Source: G963667675 sp965197565 (GTDB lineage Bacteria > Chloroflexota > Dehalococcoidia > Lucifugimonadales > UBA3495). Taken from it: a DNA stretch of 64,000 bases. Positions 24,696 to 32,779 of the stretch are shown here, in pieces (the stretch's first letter is position 1; every line of letters begins with the position of its first letter). The DNA lies in the NCBI GenBank assembly GCA_965197565.1, contig CBDANK010000002.1, positions 868,001 through 932,000 on the forward strand, read 5' to 3'. The notes below the pieces were generated by a model. That model made no database searches. It saw only the letters and a program-made list of their open reading frames with translations, and was not told the DNA's origin. Position numbers and translations under genes: made by a program.

Positions 24696-24980
24696 CTAAT
24701 CATCGGCTGGTGCCGGCTCCAGAACGTCGATTCTTTCTTGAATGATCTCCCGCATGGCGCGGACCCGTTTCAGGTCGGGGAAAATTCCTCCCTCACCCAA
24801 CTTATCGAAAATCCTCTCCCCATCGACGAAGACCTCCATGATTCCCTGGCCTCTCGGGGAGATGGTCACCGAGACGTCTGGCCCAAAGTGCCGGAAAAAC
24901 TCATTCGCCATCCACGTGGCGGTGCCTAGGTGCTGTCAAGGTACGCAGTAAGTGATCTCTACTTGAGCTTTGCCTTCCAT
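24696..24980 (-). CDS. Rdx/SelW-family selenoprotein with in-frame TGA (Sec15)
   Basis: Small thioredoxin-like redox protein. From ATG 24978-24980 the frame reads MEGKAQVEITYCVP, TGA, QHLGTATWMANEFF and on through MEVFVDGERIFDKLGEGGIFPDLKRV to TAG. The TGA (24936-24938) falls exactly at the second position of the C-x-x-C/U redox motif (CVPU) of the Rdx family, where Sec occurs in SelW-type proteins. GGAGGG lies 7 bases upstream of this ATG, whereas the internal ATG 24911 would remove the active site. A short hairpin 14 bases after the TGA fits a bacterial SECIS. Predicted length 94 residues. A simple nonsense mutation is possible but would be a striking coincidence. Confidence 0.82.
24906..24921 (-). 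promoter_or_regulatory. Candidate bacterial SECIS hairpin
   Basis: On the mRNA, CGCCA / UGGCG form a 5-bp stem around the loop CGUGGA, beginning 14 bases after the UGA. Bacterial SECIS elements lie in the coding region just downstream of UGA, with a G among the first loop bases; here G is second. The stem is short, so this is suggestive only. Confidence 0.5.
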
Positions 24981-25062
24981 CGGGGAACCCTCCATCGGCT
25001 GATTGTTTGGAAGCCGAAGTTTAGTATAACCTAAATCCCCGGCAAGTCAATTCACACCCGCC

Positions 25063-25272
25063 CAGGGTCTTTCTATTGTCACCCCCAGCCTACGCCGGGG
25101 CAGGCTCTGAGTCTTTCGACTAGGCTCAAGATAAACTCCGCGAAGGGTCTAAAGTCCTTGTCTTCAATGCCGTTTTGCTGCCGAAACATCTTAGATTCTT
25201 CGTCGCAAGCTCCTCAGAATGACCGGGCGTGGTAGTCTGTATTCACCTAACATTGAGAATAGAAAGACCCTG
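25063..25272. mobile_element. MITE, CAGGGTCTTT family, copy without intact duplication
   Basis: A 210-bp copy nearly identical to those at 11671 and 20282, with both ends present. The flanks (CACACCCGCC left, ACACGGAGCC right) do not form a clear 10-bp repeat, so one side has mutated or been rearranged. The right half lies within the reading frame of the membrane protein gene at 25219 and provides its only ATG. Confidence 0.85.
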
Positions 25273-26181
25273 ACACGGAGCCCCATCATCACATGCTCGC
25301 CGGGGGCCGCCGGAGCACAACAAGCGGCGAATACGGAGCGTTGGTTCAGCGCAGCCCTATACTTGGCAGCGCGCAATGGCGTACTGCTGGCAATCCTGGC
25401 ATTCAGCGCCTACTTCCTGTCTGCCATTATCCTGGAAAACGGCTATGTCCTGCTTTCCGAGGACCAACTCTTCGAGTACTGGACTGTCGCTCTCTATCTG
25501 GCAAGCGCCCTCGTTTGCTTGCTAGGCCCTTGGGTTGTAGGCGGCGCCTCCCGCGTCACTCGGTACTGGCTAGTGGGATGGGGAATACTGTTCTTATTGG
25601 TGGCCTTAGAAGAGCTAAGCTGGGGCCAAAGAATCTTTGGTGTAGACACGCCGGAGTTCCTGATATCCCGCAACCAGCAGGACGAGACCAACTTCCACAA
25701 CCTGGAATCGGAAGGGGTGGACCGCTTATTTGCTTCCTTGGTTTTTGCGGTGGCTATAGCCCTCCCTTCCCTGGCCCTATTGAGCAAAAGGCTCAACTCC
25801 CTGGTCCGGCGCTACGGGATTCCTTTGCCCCAATGGGAACTGGTGGTCCCGTTCTTGTTGGCTTTCGCTTTCTTTGTGCCGGCGTGGTTTGCTTCCGCGC
25901 CTGAGACGGAGGTGCTAACCGGCCTTGCAGTGCTCTGGTTAGCCTTCCTGTTAGTAGCCAAGTGGAGGGGCGGCGAGACGGCATTTGCTGGAATTAGCAT
26001 CTTTCATTTGCTGGCGGGGGTGGTGGGCCTGGTTGCGATTCAAACCGTATTGGCGGTCTTCGAAGGAAACCCGGGCCACCGCAATCATCCCACTGAAATC
26101 AAGGAGTTCCTGTTCTCCTTTTGTTTCCTAGGGTTCTCTCTCCGTGCAGCACTGCCAGGTTTAGGCAAGATAACCCTTTGA
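25219..26181 (+). CDS. Multi-pass membrane protein with EExSWGQR motif; N-terminus read from a MITE
   Basis: A hydrophobic protein with about seven or eight predicted helices and the loop motif EELSWGQRIFGVDTPEFL followed by NQQDETNFHNLES. I recall this EE-SWGQR / HNL pattern from a conserved family of unknown function. The only ATG in frame (25219) is inside the MITE at 25063-25272, so the first 18 residues (MTGRGSLYSPNIENRKTL) would be MITE-encoded. No good start follows until a TTG near residue 48, next to the first helix. Either the insertion replaced the original 5' end or the natural start is non-ATG. The domain itself is probably real. Confidence 0.7.
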   Translation: MTGRGSLYSPNIENRKTLTRSPIITCSPGAAGAQQAANTERWFSAALYLAARNGVLLAILAFSAYFLSAIILENGYVLLSEDQLFEYWTVALYLASALVCLLGPWVVGGASRVTRYWLVGWGILFLLVALEELSWGQRIFGVDTPEFLISRNQQDETNFHNLESEGVDRLFASLVFAVAIALPSLALLSKRLNSLVRRYGIPLPQWELVVPFLLAFAFFVPAWFASAPETEVLTGLAVLWLAFLLVAKWRGGETAFAGISIFHLLAGVVGLVAIQTVLAVFEGNPGHRNHPTEIKEFLFSFCFLGFSLRAALPGLGKITL

Positions 26182-26500
26182 CATGCCTCCATGCCCGGTA
26201 GTGTCTCGGTTTAGGTCCATGACTAGCTCTAAGACCTTACTTCGGCTTTAATCTAACTTCAGGATAGTGTCCCAGTTCAAATTGCCGGCCTAGCTGGGCT
26301 ATAAGGATCCGGCTACTACGCCTGTCGGACCGAGTCTATAAGTTGCTGTGTAATCAAGACCCTCTCATAAGTCAACCCCTAACAGAATGTCGACCCTCTT
26401 CTGCTCAAATCTATATTCACCCAGACTATCGGAGCCTCGTCGTTCAAGCCTACCCAACCTAACGGAGTATCTAGGGAGTCTCTCTAATGCGTCGAAAAAC
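26182..26500. other. Gene-free stretch downstream of the membrane protein
   Basis: No credible ORF, RNA gene or recognisable repeat seen. Composition is more AT-rich than neighbouring genes and there are stops in all frames. It separates a plus-strand gene from the terminator of the minus-strand aro operon. Confidence 0.4.
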
Positions 26501-26552
26501 AAATGCAATGATGGGATGCCCCAAGCGATAGGCACATCCCATCGTTGCATTT
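26501..26552 (-). terminator. Strong hairpin with T-run, probable terminator of valS-aroE-aroC
   Basis: An 18-bp stem (26501-26518 with 26535-26552, one G:U-type mismatch) with a 16-base loop. Read on the minus strand it is followed by GTTTTTC. It lies about 400 bases beyond the aroC stop, with a repeat element (26652-26880) inserted between them. Confidence 0.6.
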
Positions 26553-26651
26553 ATGAAAACCTGGCGTGCGCCGCGAAACGCCGGACGTCAGAGAATATAG
26601 TAAAAATGACGTAACATCTAGCAAAGCTTCTTGTCAAGTTTGTGACACCAG

Positions 26652-26880
26652 GAGACCTTTGCGTAACTGGTCGCTCAACTTGTCATTCCGACCCCCACCC
26701 CTGTCATTCCGACCGGAGGGAGGAATCTAAGGCGTTGGGCTAGAGTCGTCGCGTCGGTCCAGCTACAGGCCCAGTGCTTGCTGACATAGGTTTGAGATTC
26801 CTCACGGAGTTTATCCTGGGCGCAGCCGAAGGGCTTCGCTGCGTTCGGAATGACACGTGAGGGGGTTATGCAAAGATCTC
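26652..26880. mobile_element. MITE-like element with GAGACCTTTGC ends, second copy
   Basis: A 229-bp relative of the element at 4650-4857, in opposite orientation: ends GAGACCTTTGCGTAAC and the inverted ATGCAAAGATCTC. Flanks ACACCAG (left) and CACCAGT (right) share CACCAG, a possible decayed target duplication. The interior again has the TCATTCCGACCGGAGGGAGGAATCTAAG motif. Non-coding. Confidence 0.65.
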
Positions 26881-26947
26881 CACCAGTGTAACTGTTCAGA
26901 CTTGAGGAAATTTCTTGGAAAATCCGTTCAAGAGGCGACAGGACGCC

Positions 26948-28129
26948 TTACCGATAGATTTTGCGGGGGCCAACGGTTTTCAAGTATCCTTCGAAGTTGC
27001 GGCGGGTTTCTTCTAGGGAGTCGCCGCCGAACTTCTCAAGAAAAGCGTCAATCAAAATCAACGCCACCATCGCTTCGCCGATGACACCCGCAGGCGGCAC
27101 CTGGCATACATCGGACCGCTCGTAGTGGGCCTGGACCGGCTCTCCGGTGTCCAGGTCCACCGAAGGCAGTGGATTGACCAGTGTGGCGATGGGCTTTATA
27201 CCGAACCGGGCCACCAAAGGCATACCGTTGGTCATGCCCCCCTCGGTGCCTCCCAGGCGGTTGGTCTTACGTTGCCAAGGAGCGGCGGGGTCGGTTACCG
27301 GCTCGATGATGTCATGGACCTGAGACCCGCGCAGGTCCACGGTCTCCCATCCGGGCCCGATGGAAACGGCTTTAACCGCATTAATGGACATCAACGCTTG
27401 GGCGATCCGTGCGTCTATCTTCCGGTCCCAATGGACGTGGGAGCCTAAGCCAATGGGCACGTTCTGGGCGATTACTTCTACGGTGCCGCCGACAGTGTCT
27501 CCAGCATCCTTGGCGGCGTCTATTTCCGCCATCATACGCGCAGCTGCCCCCGGGTCGGCGCAGCGCACCGGAGACTCCTCCACCGCGTCCCAATCAATAT
27601 CCTCCGGCGGGTCCGCTTGTATCCCAGCTATGGAGACGACGTGGCTGTGGAGCTCAATGCCGAACTCTTGGAGGAACCGCACCGCCACCGCGCCGGCGGC
27701 TACTCGAGCGGCCGTCTCCCGGGCACTGGCCCGCTCTAGGACGTTGCGCACATCCTCGAATCCGTACTTCATGGCACCGGGTAGGTCGGCATGTCCCGGT
27801 CTGAGACGTGTAACACGCTTGCCCCGGCCCTCGGCGTCAAGGTCGTCTACAGCCTCGACGGCCATGGCGGCCTGCCAGTTGGCCCAGTCCTTGTTCTCCA
27901 GGGTCATGCCTATGGGGCTGCCCAGGGTGTAACCGTGGCGCACACCGGACATAATGTGAGCCCGGTCCTGCTCAATGAGCATTCGGCCGCCTCGACCGTA
28001 ACCCCGCTGCCGCCGGGCCAACTGGACGGCGATGAACTCTTCATCAAGGGGCAGACCGGCCGGGACTCCCTCGACGATGATAACCAAGCCCTGACCGTGG
28101 GACTCGCCCGCTGTGAAAAACCGGACCAT
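26948..28129 (-). CDS. aroC: Chorismate synthase
   Basis: Last step of the shikimate pathway, turning EPSP into chorismate with reduced FMN. 393 residues, normal length. Conserved blocks: FFTAGESHGQGL at the N-terminus, RRQRGYGRGGRM, the GVRHGYTLGSPIGM segment, HADLPGAMKYGFEDVRNVLERASARETAARVAAGA, and TNRLGGTEGGMTNG. It follows aroE by 42 bases; both lie downstream of valS on the minus strand. The C-terminus runs about 25 residues beyond the usual core (KFGGDSLEETRRNFEGYLKTV), as in many Chloroflexota. Confidence 0.97.
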   Translation of the reverse strand: MVRFFTAGESHGQGLVIIVEGVPAGLPLDEEFIAVQLARRQRGYGRGGRMLIEQDRAHIMSGVRHGYTLGSPIGMTLENKDWANWQAAMAVEAVDDLDAEGRGKRVTRLRPGHADLPGAMKYGFEDVRNVLERASARETAARVAAGAVAVRFLQEFGIELHSHVVSIAGIQADPPEDIDWDAVEESPVRCADPGAAARMMAEIDAAKDAGDTVGGTVEVIAQNVPIGLGSHVHWDRKIDARIAQALMSINAVKAVSIGPGWETVDLRGSQVHDIIEPVTDPAAPWQRKTNRLGGTEGGMTNGMPLVARFGIKPIATLVNPLPSVDLDTGEPVQAHYERSDVCQVPPAGVIGEAMVALILIDAFLEKFGGDSLEETRRNFEGYLKTVGPRKIYR

Positions 28130-28171
28130 CTAGACCCGCTCACAGATGGGGTGAACTCTCCCCTGCATCAG

Positions 28172-29023
28172 CTAACGGGCCGCCATGGCGCGAGTGGCCG
28201 CTTCGAGCATGACCGCTACCGGAGCTTCCCGGCCCGTCCACATCTCCAAGGATGCCGCACCCTGATATACCAGCATGTGGATACCGCCCAAAGTGAAGGC
28301 GCCAGCATGGCTCGCCTCTTTGAGCAAGGGCGTATCCAGTGGATTGTACACTAGGTCGTTCACCACCGCCGTCGCTGGAATCTGCTCTTTGGACAAAGGA
28401 GACCGGTGTTCATCCGGACCGTGGGTCATACCGATGGTGGTGCAGTTGACTATGAGGTCTGCGGAAGCTGCGGCAGTGACAAGAGACTGGGAGTCCAAGG
28501 AAATAGGCTGGGCGTCCAGTCCATTGTCGCGGGCCATCTGGCTCAACCGGCGGGCCCGGGCTTCCGTTCTGTTGGCAATAGTGAGCCGCCCGGCGCCTTC
28601 CCGGATCAAGGCCAGCATCACGCCGCGGGCAGCGCCTCCGGCTCCCAGTATCAACACGCTGCGCCCTTGGGGTTCAAATCCTCCGGCCTCCCGCAAAGCG
28701 CGCAGGAATCCGGAGCCGTCGGTATTGTGCCCGGTCAGGATGCTGTTCCGGTTAACGATAGTGTTGACTGCGCCCGCGGCAGCGGCCCACTCGTCCACTT
28801 CGTCCAAGTGAGGAATAACCGCCTCTTTATGGGGCACGGTGACGTTTATTCCCAACACGTCCGGGCTGCGCAGTCCTTGCAGGAACTCGACCACTTCTTG
28901 AGGTTTTACCTCCCAAGCTTGGTAAGAAGCGTCCAAAGTCAAATGGTCCAAGGCCGCTTGCTGGAATACCGGGGATATTGAGTGGCCGATGGGAAATCCG
29001 ATGATGCCGAGTTTAGAGGCCAT
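28172..29023 (-). CDS. aroE: Shikimate dehydrogenase (NADP+)
   Basis: Reduces 3-dehydroshikimate to shikimate. 283 residues. Substrate-binding motif GFPIGHSISPVFQQAAL at the N-terminus, catalytic Lys in INVTVPHKEAVIPHLDEV, Asp in GHNTDGSGFLRAL, the NADP-binding loop ILGAGGAARGVMLAL with NRTEARARRL, and the C-terminal YQGAASLEMWTG. It begins 11 bases after the valS stop and is followed by aroC, so the shikimate genes are co-transcribed with valS. Confidence 0.96.
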   Translation of the reverse strand: MASKLGIIGFPIGHSISPVFQQAALDHLTLDASYQAWEVKPQEVVEFLQGLRSPDVLGINVTVPHKEAVIPHLDEVDEWAAAAGAVNTIVNRNSILTGHNTDGSGFLRALREAGGFEPQGRSVLILGAGGAARGVMLALIREGAGRLTIANRTEARARRLSQMARDNGLDAQPISLDSQSLVTAAASADLIVNCTTIGMTHGPDEHRSPLSKEQIPATAVVNDLVYNPLDTPLLKEASHAGAFTLGGIHMLVYQGAASLEMWTGREAPVAVMLEAATRAMAAR

Positions 29024-29034
29024 GGTTGGTCCTT

Positions 29035-31089
29035 CTACCCCAACTGCTCCAGGATGTCGTCCAAGCGTTGCTTGCGTTCACTAAGCGACCTCAGGCGCTC
29101 TTCTTCATTTTCAACCACTTCTGGCTTGGCCTTGGCTCGAAAGTTTGGGTTGGACACTAGGGCCGACACCCGGTCCAGGTTTCTCATGCAGTCGTCCCGG
29201 TCTTTGCGGAGCCGTTGTGTCTCCGCTTCCAAGTCTACCACGCCTTCCAGGGGCAACCGGACTACCAGGGGACTCACCACCAAGGCGATGCCTTTAGCAG
29301 AGCTATCCCGCGGGGAATCTTTGGCAAGGATACGCAGCGGCTCCACCCGGGAAAGTGTCCGTATGACCTCCGCTTCTTCCTCGATGGCGCGTTGCTGGCC
29401 GTTGGCCTCGACCAGGGCCTCCAAGTGTTGATTGGCCGGGATGCGAAGCTGGGCCCGCGCATTGCGCACCGCCCGAATAGCCCGCATAACCAGGGAAATC
29501 TCCTCTTCGGCCCGGCTGTCTCTGCGGACGCCGTCGGCCTGCGGGTAGGGGGCGACCATTATGGACTCCGGCAACCCCCCTTCCTGGGGTAGGACTGTTT
29601 GAAGGTTCTGCCAGATTTCTTCGGTAATGAAGGGCATGAAAGGATGCAGCAACCGCAGCGTCCGCTCCAGCACATGGGCCAAGACGGGCAATGGAGAGGG
29701 AGTGGAACCCGACCGTAATCGTATCTTGGCCATTTCGATGTACCAATCGCAGTACTCATCCCAGATGAAGTCGTATAGCTTCTGCTGGGCCTCTCCTAGC
29801 TCGAAGTTGTGCAGCGAATCATTCACCTCGTTGGTGAGCCGGTCCAACCGGCTCAATATCCAGCGGTCTTCCCGGTGTTCCACCGCGCCCAAGTGGTGCC
29901 AACCGTCCAAGCCGGATTTGCCTTTCAAGCTGGTGTGTACGAAGCGGGCTGCGTTCCACACCTTGTTGGCGAAGTTGCGGGCCGCTTCCAGTCTGCTCTC
30001 GGTAAACCTCAGGTCGCTGCCCGGAGCAGTGCCGGTGGTCAGGGCGAAACGGAGGGCGTCGGTGCCGTAGCGGTCCACCAACTCCAAGGGGTCCATGGTA
30101 TTGCCCCTGGTCTTGCTCATCTTGGCGCCCGTGCCGTCCCGGATCATCCCGTGGAGGAAGACGGTGCGGAAAGGCGCTTGGCCGGTGTTCTCGATGCCCA
30201 GCATGATCATGCGGGCGACCCAGAAAAACAGGATGTCGTAGCCTGTCTCCAACACCGAGGTGGGGTAGAAATAGCGCAAGTCTTCGGTGTCCTGCGGCCA
30301 GCCCAGGGTTGAGTGGGGCCATAAGCCGGAGCTAAACCAGGTGTCCAACACATCCGGGTCTTGATTGAGCCGCACAGACTGGCAGGAAGCGCAACCAGTT
30401 GGGTCTTCCACCGATACGGTCAAGTGGCCGCAATCCTCGCAGTACCACACAGGAATCCGGTGTCCCCACCACAGTTGCCGGCTGATACACCAGTCCCGGA
30501 TATTCTCCAGCCAGTTGAGGTAGACTCGGGTGAACCGCTCCGGCACCACTCGGATCTCGCCCCCGGCGACGGCGGCGTGGGCCCGCCCGGCGATGCTGTC
30601 CGGTTGCTCGTGGCTGCCCAGATTCACGAACCACTGGAGGCTGACCAAGGGTTCGACCACCGAGGCGCATCTTTGACAGTGGCCCACCGAGTGGCGGTAT
30701 TCCTCCACCTTTTCCAAAAGCCCCAGGGCTTCCAATTCGGAAGCGACTTCCCGCCTGACCTGGAAGCGGTCTACGCCAGCGTACTTGCCGGCGGCGCCGT
30801 TCATATTTCCATCCAAGCCGATGACCGTGAGAATCTCCAGTTGGTGCCGCTGTCCTATCTCGAAGTCGACTTGGTCGTGGCCCGGCGTCACCTTTAGCGC
30901 GCCGGAGCCGAATTCCTGGCTGATGGCCTGATCACCGACTATCGGTATGCTGCGGCCCATTATGGGAAGCGCGGCCCGCCGCCCCAGTAGCCGCTGATAA
31001 CGAGGGTCTTCCGGATGCACCGCCACTCCGGTGTCGCCCAACATAGTCTCGGGCCGGACCGTAGCGACCGTAATGTAACCCGGCTCCAA
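29035..31089 (-). CDS. valS: Valyl-tRNA synthetase, C-terminal part (frameshifted gene)
   Basis: Carries most of the enzyme: part of the editing domain (YITVATVRPETMLGDTGVAVHP), the catalytic core with WCISRQLWWGHRIPVWYC, the signature KMSKTRGN (KMSKT instead of KMSKS), the anticodon-binding domain (LRLLHPFMPFITEEIWQNL) and the C-terminal coiled coil (LEAETQRLRKDRDDCMRNL). It cannot be translated as a separate enzyme because the HIGH region is in the other frame. It joins the N-terminal part by a -1 shift near 31087-31098. Upstream of aroE and aroC in one operon. Confidence 0.9.
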   Translation of the reverse strand: MEPGYITVATVRPETMLGDTGVAVHPEDPRYQRLLGRRAALPIMGRSIPIVGDQAISQEFGSGALKVTPGHDQVDFEIGQRHQLEILTVIGLDGNMNGAAGKYAGVDRFQVRREVASELEALGLLEKVEEYRHSVGHCQRCASVVEPLVSLQWFVNLGSHEQPDSIAGRAHAAVAGGEIRVVPERFTRVYLNWLENIRDWCISRQLWWGHRIPVWYCEDCGHLTVSVEDPTGCASCQSVRLNQDPDVLDTWFSSGLWPHSTLGWPQDTEDLRYFYPTSVLETGYDILFFWVARMIMLGIENTGQAPFRTVFLHGMIRDGTGAKMSKTRGNTMDPLELVDRYGTDALRFALTTGTAPGSDLRFTESRLEAARNFANKVWNAARFVHTSLKGKSGLDGWHHLGAVEHREDRWILSRLDRLTNEVNDSLHNFELGEAQQKLYDFIWDEYCDWYIEMAKIRLRSGSTPSPLPVLAHVLERTLRLLHPFMPFITEEIWQNLQTVLPQEGGLPESIMVAPYPQADGVRRDSRAEEEISLVMRAIRAVRNARAQLRIPANQHLEALVEANGQQRAIEEEAEVIRTLSRVEPLRILAKDSPRDSSAKGIALVVSPLVVRLPLEGVVDLEAETQRLRKDRDDCMRNLDRVSALVSNPNFRAKAKPEVVENEEERLRSLSERKQRLDDILEQLG

Positions 31090-31838
31090 GGTTGGGTTTC
31101 ATTTGTTTGCGTGACATCGGAATTGACGGGCAGGGACTCTTCTTCGAGGGGGTAACGTATAAAGTACAGGGAGCCTTCCAGTTCTTGATAGTCCACTTCC
31201 AAATCGGAGAGAGCCGTGGAGCAGCGGGGGCACCAGTTGATTATCCGCTCGTGGCGGTAAATAAGCCCCTTGTTGTACAGGTTTACGAAAGTGGTCCTGA
31301 CCGCGCGGCTGGGACCAGGGTCCAAGGTGAACCTATGCCGGTCCCAATCGGCCGACACGCCCAGACGCCGTGATTGCTCGTGGATGATGCCGCCGTACTT
31401 TCGGACGTGTTCCCAGACCAGCCCTTCGAACTCCTCCCGGCCCAACTGGTGGCGGTCCCTTCCTTGAGCGGCCAGTTGCTGTTCCACGGCCCATTGGGTG
31501 GCGATGCCGGCGTGGTCGGTGCCGGGGAGCCACAGGGTCGGATCCCCCAACATGCGATGCCAGCGCACCAAAGCGTCTTCAGTGGCCTTCTCCAAAGCGT
31601 GGCCCAAGTGCAACTCGCCGGTGACGTTGGGCGGAGGCATGATAACGGTGAAGGGTTGCTTGCTTGGGTCCACATGGGGCGCGAAATAACCCTTGGCCAG
31701 CCAATTCCGGTAAAGTCGCTGCTCCACCGTGGCGGCGTTATAAGTGCTGGGAATTTCGGCGGAGGGCCTGGAGGTCATCTTGGAGATTTTCTCCCCTCTT
31801 TTTGGATTTCGGAGGCTCATTTTGCGAGGGACTAGCAA
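30960..31838 (-). CDS. valS: Valyl-tRNA synthetase, N-terminal part (frameshifted gene)
   Basis: Encodes the ATP-binding HIGH motif (PPPNVTGELHLGHALEKATEDA), WLPGTDHAGIATQ, the zinc-type WCPRCSTALSDLEVDYQELEG and the beginning of the editing domain. True valS sequence ends near 31090; the remaining codons to 30960 are out of frame. The upstream ATG 31838 gives a 20-residue extension before MTSRPSAEIPSTYNAATVEQRLYRNW, where homology begins. A lost base in the CCAACC stretch (31092-31097) would explain the break. The segment ESLPVNSDVTQTNETQP just before it is an unusual insertion. Confidence 0.88.
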   Translation of the reverse strand: MLVPRKMSLRNPKRGEKISKMTSRPSAEIPSTYNAATVEQRLYRNWLAKGYFAPHVDPSKQPFTVIMPPPNVTGELHLGHALEKATEDALVRWHRMLGDPTLWLPGTDHAGIATQWAVEQQLAAQGRDRHQLGREEFEGLVWEHVRKYGGIIHEQSRRLGVSADWDRHRFTLDPGPSRAVRTTFVNLYNKGLIYRHERIINWCPRCSTALSDLEVDYQELEGSLYFIRYPLEEESLPVNSDVTQTNETQPWSRVTLRSLRSGPRLCWATPEWRCIRKTLVISGYWGGGPRFP

Positions 31839-32038
31839 ATAATGGCTGTCAGCAAATATATCACCTAGGCTACCTAATAGTCTAATGACCGAAATTGGCC
31901 TAGCGAGTATATTACGAAGTCATATACAAATTTGGCTATGATTGGGCTAACCGATTTGTATGGGACATAAGACCATTGACAGCATAAGAGCACGTGTTCT
32001 AACTTGTAAATTGAGTTAATAGGCCTTATGGAGGTCTT
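31839..32038. other. AT-rich divergent intergenic region
   Basis: About 200 bases between valS (minus) and the DUF5131/TcmP pair (plus), with markedly lower GC than the flanking core genes. It holds a possible -35 TTGACA (31976-31981) with a weak -10 CTAACT 17 bases later for the plus-strand genes, and the dyad listed separately. Confidence 0.4.
31924..31961. promoter_or_regulatory. Dyad upstream of the DUF5131/TcmP pair, possible operator
   Basis: ATACAAAT (31924-31931) and ATTTGTAT (31954-31961) form perfect 8-bp arms with partial further symmetry (TTGGCTA / GGCTAACC). It lies 15 bases before the candidate -35 box. A regulator binding site or a weak hairpin are both possible. Confidence 0.3.
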
Positions 32039-32770
32039 TTGGCACTCAAATCAGCTATTGAATGGACAGACGCAACCTGGAATCCGGTAACTGGCTGTAC
32101 TAAGGTGAGCCCAGGGTGCGCCCACTGTTATGCCGAAACGATCACATTGCGGTTCAAGAGAGGTGGCCCCTTTTTGCCGGGTAAGACCACCATCAAACGA
32201 CACCCGGAAAGACTGCGGCTGCCGCTGACCTGGAAAGCTCCACGTCATATCTTCGTGAACAGCATGAGCGACCTATTCCACGAAGAAGTCCCTTTGGCAT
32301 ATATCAGGCAAGTGTTTGACGTGATGGAGCAGGCCCCGCGGCATATTTTTCAAGTTCTGACGAAGCGTCATGAGCGATTACGTTCACTAGCCAATGAGCT
32401 TGAATGGTCACCGAATATATGGATAGGTGTATCCGTGGAAAACCAATATTGGGCGGACCGACGCATACCTGCGCTGGTTCATGTCCCGGCTAAAGTGCGG
32501 TTCTTGTCAGTTGAACCAATGCTAAAGCCGATCGACTTACAGCCGTACCTACGAGACATTCAGTGGGTCGTAGTAGGGGGTGAGAGTGGTGTCAAAGCCA
32601 GGTCCCTCAGGGTTGAGTGGGTCCGGCGAATTCGAGACGATTGTGCAGCAGCCAATGTACCGTTCTTTTTTAAGCAATGGGGGGGCAGAACCAGTAAAGC
32701 CGGCGGACGTTGTTTAGATGGCGTCATTTGGGATGACATGCCTGAAATCTCGACCGGTAGGATACGGTGA
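32039..32770 (+). CDS. DUF5131 (phage Gp37/Gp68-like) three-Cys-motif protein
   Basis: A 243-residue protein starting with TTG 32039, preceded by GGAGGT. The N-terminal cluster TGCTKVSPGCAHCYAE has Cys20, Cys27 and Cys30, a CX6CX2C three-Cys motif typical of iron-sulfur binding in this radical-SAM-like family. Other landmarks are IEWTDATWNPVTG, FVNSMSDLFHE, FQVLTKRHERL, RFLSVEPML and the end FFKQWGGR, all diagnostic of Gp37/Gp68 proteins. It is 9 bases upstream of the TcmP gene, its usual partner. The reaction is unknown. Lower GC and isolated position suggest acquisition by transfer. Confidence 0.92.
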   Translation: MALKSAIEWTDATWNPVTGCTKVSPGCAHCYAETITLRFKRGGPFLPGKTTIKRHPERLRLPLTWKAPRHIFVNSMSDLFHEEVPLAYIRQVFDVMEQAPRHIFQVLTKRHERLRSLANELEWSPNIWIGVSVENQYWADRRIPALVHVPAKVRFLSVEPMLKPIDLQPYLRDIQWVVVGGESGVKARSLRVEWVRRIRDDCAAANVPFFFKQWGGRTSKAGGRCLDGVIWDDMPEISTGRIR

Positions 32771-32779
32771 TACTTCCAA

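Noticed and set aside
24696..24911. 71-residue version of the SelW-like protein starting at ATG 24911
   Set aside because: It would lack the redox motif, has no ribosome binding site, and the upstream ATG has an excellent one.
26365..26614. Short ORFs on both strands in the gene-free region
   Set aside because: They overlap the terminator palindrome and lack start signals or similarity.
31080..31105. Programmed ribosomal frameshift in valS
   Set aside because: No slippery X-XXY-YYZ heptamer in register and no clear downstream pseudoknot; a lost base is simpler.
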